Of a stretch of DNA of 8,540 nt, positions 6,602 through 8,540 are shown piece by piece; position 1 is the first letter of the stretch, and each line of letters begins with the position of its first letter. The DNA comes from Chloroflexota bacterium (lineage in GTDB: Bacteria; Chloroflexota; Limnocylindria; Limnocylindrales; CSP1-4). A program made the translations under genes and the position numbers. The DNA lies in assembly GCA_021786915.1 (NCBI GenBank), contig JAJYMP010000783.1, positions 1-8,540 of the forward strand, written 5' to 3'. A model generated the notes under the pieces. It made no database searches. It was given only the letters and a program-made list of their open reading frames with translations, and was not told the origin of the DNA.

Positions 6602-8226
6602 AGAAGGCCGCGCTCCTCGGCGATCGCGTTCATGAGCGCCTCGTCACGCAGTGAGCTGTATGTGCCGCGGCGCGGCTGCGGGTCGGCGATCGCGCGCAGC
6701 GGCACGGTCCAGCCGCCCCACGGCAGCTCGTCGGCCTCAATGAGGGCGGCCACCGCGTTGAGGTCAGTGAAGGCGCCCTCGGAGCGGCACACGGCGAGGT
6801 CGAAGAGGTTGTTCGTGCGCTCGATGTTGGCGAACTGGTATTGGCGCTGCGCGAGGAGCGGATCAATCCAGGTGTGGTTGAGGCTCTCGATGCCGCCCGT
6901 GCTCATGCCGAGGCGCGGATCGGCGAGCAGGGCCGGCAGCGCGGCGGCCATCCGGTCCTCGTAGTTGGCACGGCTGCGGCGCAGGTCGTCGAGCCTGACG
7001 GCCCGGCTCTGGATCGCCAGTGCCCCCAGCGTGTCCCACCAGGTGTGCCAGGCGGCCACGCTCTCCATTGCCTTGCCGTCGCGCGCGAGCTGCGCGAGGT
7101 GCGCCCGAAAGGCGTCGCGGTAGGGCCCGCGGAGGGCGTCCTCGAGCGCATTGTTCTCGAGCGCCTGTCCGATGTGCCAGATGCTCGGCACGAACAGCGG
7201 GCCGGGCGTTCCGAAGTGGCGGCTGACGCCGCTGATGATGCTCGTCGAGGCGTCCGAGAGGATCATGTCGGGCACGTAGCCCATCTCGGCAAAGGCGAGC
7301 CGCCAGGCCGTGCCGTTGAGGGCCGGCATCGCGCGGACGAGCCGCAGCTTGGTGGCGCCGGGCACGGCGGGATCGGTCCAGTCGAGTTCGGCGAGCACCA
7401 GGATGGCGTAGCCGCCGCTCTTCTTGGCGTTGCCCGCGGCGTCCCGCCCGTAGATGGGGAGTTCGTCCAGAATCCACACGAGTGGCTGGCCGGCCTCGCG
7501 CATCGAGGCTGCCCGCTGACGAAGGCGCGCCTCGACAGGCGCCCACACGACCGGCGCGAACGCCTCGACGAGCCCGGCGCCGATCTGCCAGAAGCGGCCC
7601 ATGTTCTTGCTCGCCGGCGAGCGGCGCTTGCGCTTCCGCGTGCTCCACCGCCGTCGCGGGCGCGGTGGCTTCGCCGGTGGCCGGCGGCGGCCCGGGCGGG
7701 TCGGCAGGCCCGCGGCGGTGAGCGCGCCGAGCCCTGTCTTCGCATAGCTCAGCCCGAGCGCGGCATCGGACAGGCCGCGGGCCACCACGCGTGCGGGGAG
7801 GCGGTGACGGCGCGCGACAGACCGCTCGCCGCGGTGGAAGCCCCGCAGCTCGAGGCACTCGCGGCAGCTCTCCCCAGCATGGACGTGCGCGCGGGGGAGT
7901 GGGGGCGTGAAGGTGTGCGGCTTGCTGCCGTCGGCCGGCGCGCAGCGGTATCGCTGCCGAGGGCGACCCGCGCGGGCATACACGCCGCAGCGCACGACGT
8001 GCGAGCCTGGATGCTTCGCGCAGGCAGGCGCCCCGCGGTGCCCTCGCCGGCGCGGTCCCGAGGCGAGCAGGACGGTGAAACGGTGAGGGTCGCCGACGGC
8101 CGGCGAGCAGCGGTAGCTCCGGTAGGTCCCTGAAGGGCGGTGGAACGTCCCCCAGGCGACGACATGAGATCCGCGATGGCGCGGGTCAAGGCAGCGAGCT
8201 GCCGGTGCTGATCTGGGTCGAGGCAA
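6598..8226 (-). CDS. MULE/IS256-type DDE transposase with N-terminal zinc-ribbon-like modules
   Basis: About 542 residues from TTG 8226, which has AGAAGGGAAG seven bases upstream. The frame is open to TTG 8277 inside the right TIR, but starting there would leave almost no element-borne DNA for a promoter. Numbering here is from 8226. The N-terminus has two similar modules, C12...GSHVV...SYRC40 and C69...GSHVVRC80...YRC95, then H116-x4-C121-x2-C124, suggesting tandem zinc-binding DNA-recognition units. A helix-turn-helix-like stretch follows (about 147-173), then a very basic linker (178-208). The catalytic core shows D254 in VWILDELPIYG, D325 in DMILSDASTSI, the MULE-like sequence LFVPSIWHIGQAL with H351, and E447 in STGGIESLNHTW, giving D-71-D-122-E. 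It cuts and joins the element's TIRs. The exact IS family is not certain. Confidence 0.87.
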   Translation of the reverse strand: MPRPRSAPAARCLDPRHRGSHVVAWGTFHRPSGTYRSYRCSPAVGDPHRFTVLLASGPRRRGHRGAPACAKHPGSHVVRCGVYARAGRPRQRYRCAPADGSKPHTFTPPLPRAHVHAGESCRECLELRGFHRGERSVARRHRLPARVVARGLSDAALGLSYAKTGLGALTAAGLPTRPGRRRPPAKPPRPRRRWSTRKRKRRSPASKNMGRFWQIGAGLVEAFAPVVWAPVEARLRQRAASMREAGQPLVWILDELPIYGRDAAGNAKKSGGYAILVLAELDWTDPAVPGATKLRLVRAMPALNGTAWRLAFAEMGYVPDMILSDASTSIISGVSRHFGTPGPLFVPSIWHIGQALENNALEDALRGPYRDAFRAHLAQLARDGKAMESVAAWHTWWDTLGALAIQSRAVRLDDLRRSRANYEDRMAAALPALLADPRLGMSTGGIESLNHTWIDPLLAQRQYQFANIERTNNLFDLAVCRSEGAFTDLNAVAALIEADELPWGGWTVPLRAIADPQPRRGTYSSLRDEALMNAIAEERGLL

Positions 8227-8263
8227 CGCCTGACTTCCCTTCTGGGACGCCAGGGACGCGTAC

Positions 8264-8299
8264 GTTACCACTTCCAATCAACACGTCCTGCCGGTCTCT
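8264..8299 (-). repeat. right terminal inverted repeat
   Basis: Bases 8275-8299 are the perfect 25-bp inverted copy of the left end. GTTACCAC (8264-8271) is the inverted copy of the inner GTGGTAAC block, with one base less between the two parts. An alternative TTG start for the transposase (8277) lies inside it, so transposase bound here could also affect its own expression. Confidence 0.92.
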
Positions 8300-8307
8300 T
8301 CTCGTTC
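8300..8307. repeat. right target-site duplication, 8 bp
   Basis: TCTCGTTC, identical to 3785-3792, directly after the last base of the right TIR. Directly after it another AGAGACCGGCAG begins, so this octamer also borders the next end-like repeat. Confidence 0.9.
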
Positions 8308-8342
8308 AGAGACCGGCAGCAGGTGTTGGTAGTTGGTGGTAA
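8308..8342 (+). repeat. second transposon-like left end, or right arm of the insertion-site palindrome
   Basis: AGAGACCGGCAG is followed by CAGGTGTTGG and TGGTGGTAA. Compared with the transposon's left end (3793-3829), the first 12 bases are identical, GTGTTG is identical at the same offset, and TGGTGGTAA recurs with a one-base shift. Its 16-base core (8314-8329) is also the inverted partner of 3763-3778. It is therefore either the left end of a second, related element continuing to the right, or one arm of the host palindrome into which the transposon inserted. Confidence 0.75.
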
Positions 8343-8384
8343 TCCGCGGGGGTGATTGGGTTCCCTGAAGCGAGGGGGGCTGCG

Positions 8385-8459
8385 ATGGTCAGATCAGGCG
8401 AGCGACTCGCGCAGGCACCGTTCGCGGGTCAGTGCGTGTTCGGGCTGACTACCTGGTAG
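8385..8459 (+). CDS. possible small ORF of 24 residues after the second end-like repeat
   Basis: ATG 8385 to TAG 8459 encodes MVRSGERLAQAPFAGQCVFG followed by LTTW. It has a strikingly good ribosome binding site, GAGGGGGG (8372-8379), five bases upstream. It ends 34 bases before the next probable start. It could be a leader peptide or a chance ORF; no family is recognisable and its length gives no coding statistics. Confidence 0.25.
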   Translation: MVRSGERLAQAPFAGQCVFGLTTW

Positions 8460-8493
8460 CAGGCGCGCGTCGGCTCTTGACGGAGGTCGCGTG

Positions 8494-8540
8494 GTGGTGA
8501 ACCGTGGGAGCGTGGAACGCTCGATCTCGGTCTTCGACGA
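8494..8540 (+). CDS. start of a gene running off the right edge, product unknown
   Basis: GGAGG (8482-8486) precedes three consecutive GTG codons (8491, 8494, 8497). GTG 8494 has the best spacing of seven bases. The 15 complete codons read MVNRGSVERSISVFD and the frame is still open at the edge. That is too short for any assignment. If 8308-8342 is a true element end, this would be the first main gene of a second element. Confidence 0.45.
   Translation, partial: MVNRGSVERSISVFD

Larger units (their letters stand above)
3793..8299. mobile_element. intact 4.5-kb DDE transposon with membrane-protein cargo and co-translated exonuclease
   Basis: The element is bounded by perfect 25-bp inverted repeats (3793-3817 and 8275-8299, beginning AGAGACCGGCAGG) and by identical 8-bp direct repeats outside them, so both ends are fixed to the base. 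It carries three genes that together fill most of its length: a membrane protein from the left end, and a transposase-exonuclease operon from the right end, converging near 4810-4970. All three frames are open, and the TIR and TSD copies are identical, which suggests a recent insertion. It is longer than a typical insertion sequence because of the 1.6-kb exonuclease and the 0.9-kb membrane gene. No resolvase, TnpB-like protein, ATP-dependent target selector or resistance gene is present. The nearest family by transposase fold is the MULE/IS256 superfamily, but the end sequences and accessory gene are unlike any IS I can name. Confidence 0.88.

Noticed and set aside
6110..6964. Plus-strand frame of 284 codons across the exonuclease/transposase junction
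   Set aside because: It is antisense to two convincingly coding frames, has low-complexity composition and no recognisable motif.
6841..8133. Long plus-strand open frame of 430 codons opposite the transposase
   Set aside because: It lies antisense to a gene with clear DDE motifs. Its translation is Arg/Ala/Gly-rich without domains, as expected of a shadow frame in GC-rich DNA.
1..8540. CRISPR array, tRNA, rRNA, TnpB/omega-RNA or toxin-antitoxin system
   Set aside because: No regularly spaced direct repeats, cloverleaf, rRNA-like tract, RuvC-type motifs or paired small genes were found on either strand.

Overview
This is a high-GC bacterial window. Codon third positions are dominated by G and C, and GTG and TTG are frequent candidate starts. 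The ECF sigma factor followed by a membrane-anchored propeller protein fits a free-living, high-GC bacterium such as an actinobacterium or a Chloroflexota lineage. I cannot separate those two from the sequence alone, and there are no rRNA or tRNA genes.

The left part (1-3784) is host-like DNA. It holds the 3' end of a secreted or propeller-like protein (to 656), an intergenic stretch (657-882), and a translationally coupled pair: an ECF-type RNA polymerase sigma factor (883-1416) and a 765-residue protein (1413-3710). That protein has a short cytosolic N-terminus, one membrane span and a very large, propeller-like outer part. By position and architecture it is probably the cognate anti-sigma/sensor.

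The centre and right (3793-8299) form one intact 4,507-bp DNA transposon, delimited to the base. It has 25-bp perfect terminal inverted repeats with a further conserved GTGGTAAC block, and an 8-bp target duplication TCTCGTTC on both sides. Its genes are a multi-pass membrane protein read inward from the left end, and a two-gene operon read inward from the right end. The operon is a DDE transposase of the Mutator-like (IS256/MULE-type) fold with N-terminal zinc-ribbon-like modules, and, with a 4-base GTGA overlap, a DnaQ-like DEDDh 3'-5' exonuclease with a roughly 300-residue unrecognised C-terminal region carrying a Cys4 motif. A transposase translated together with a proofreading-type exonuclease is the most unusual content of the window.

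The insertion site is also remarkable. With the transposon and one TSD copy removed, the host site is a long imperfect inverted repeat whose arms resemble the transposon's own TIRs, and the 8-bp TSD lies exactly in the middle of its 20-base spacer (6+8+6). So the element either targets TIR-like palindromes or sits between the ends of two related elements. The right-hand flank (8308 onward) looks like the left end of another such element, followed by a small ORF with a strong ribosome binding site and the start of a further gene that leaves the window.
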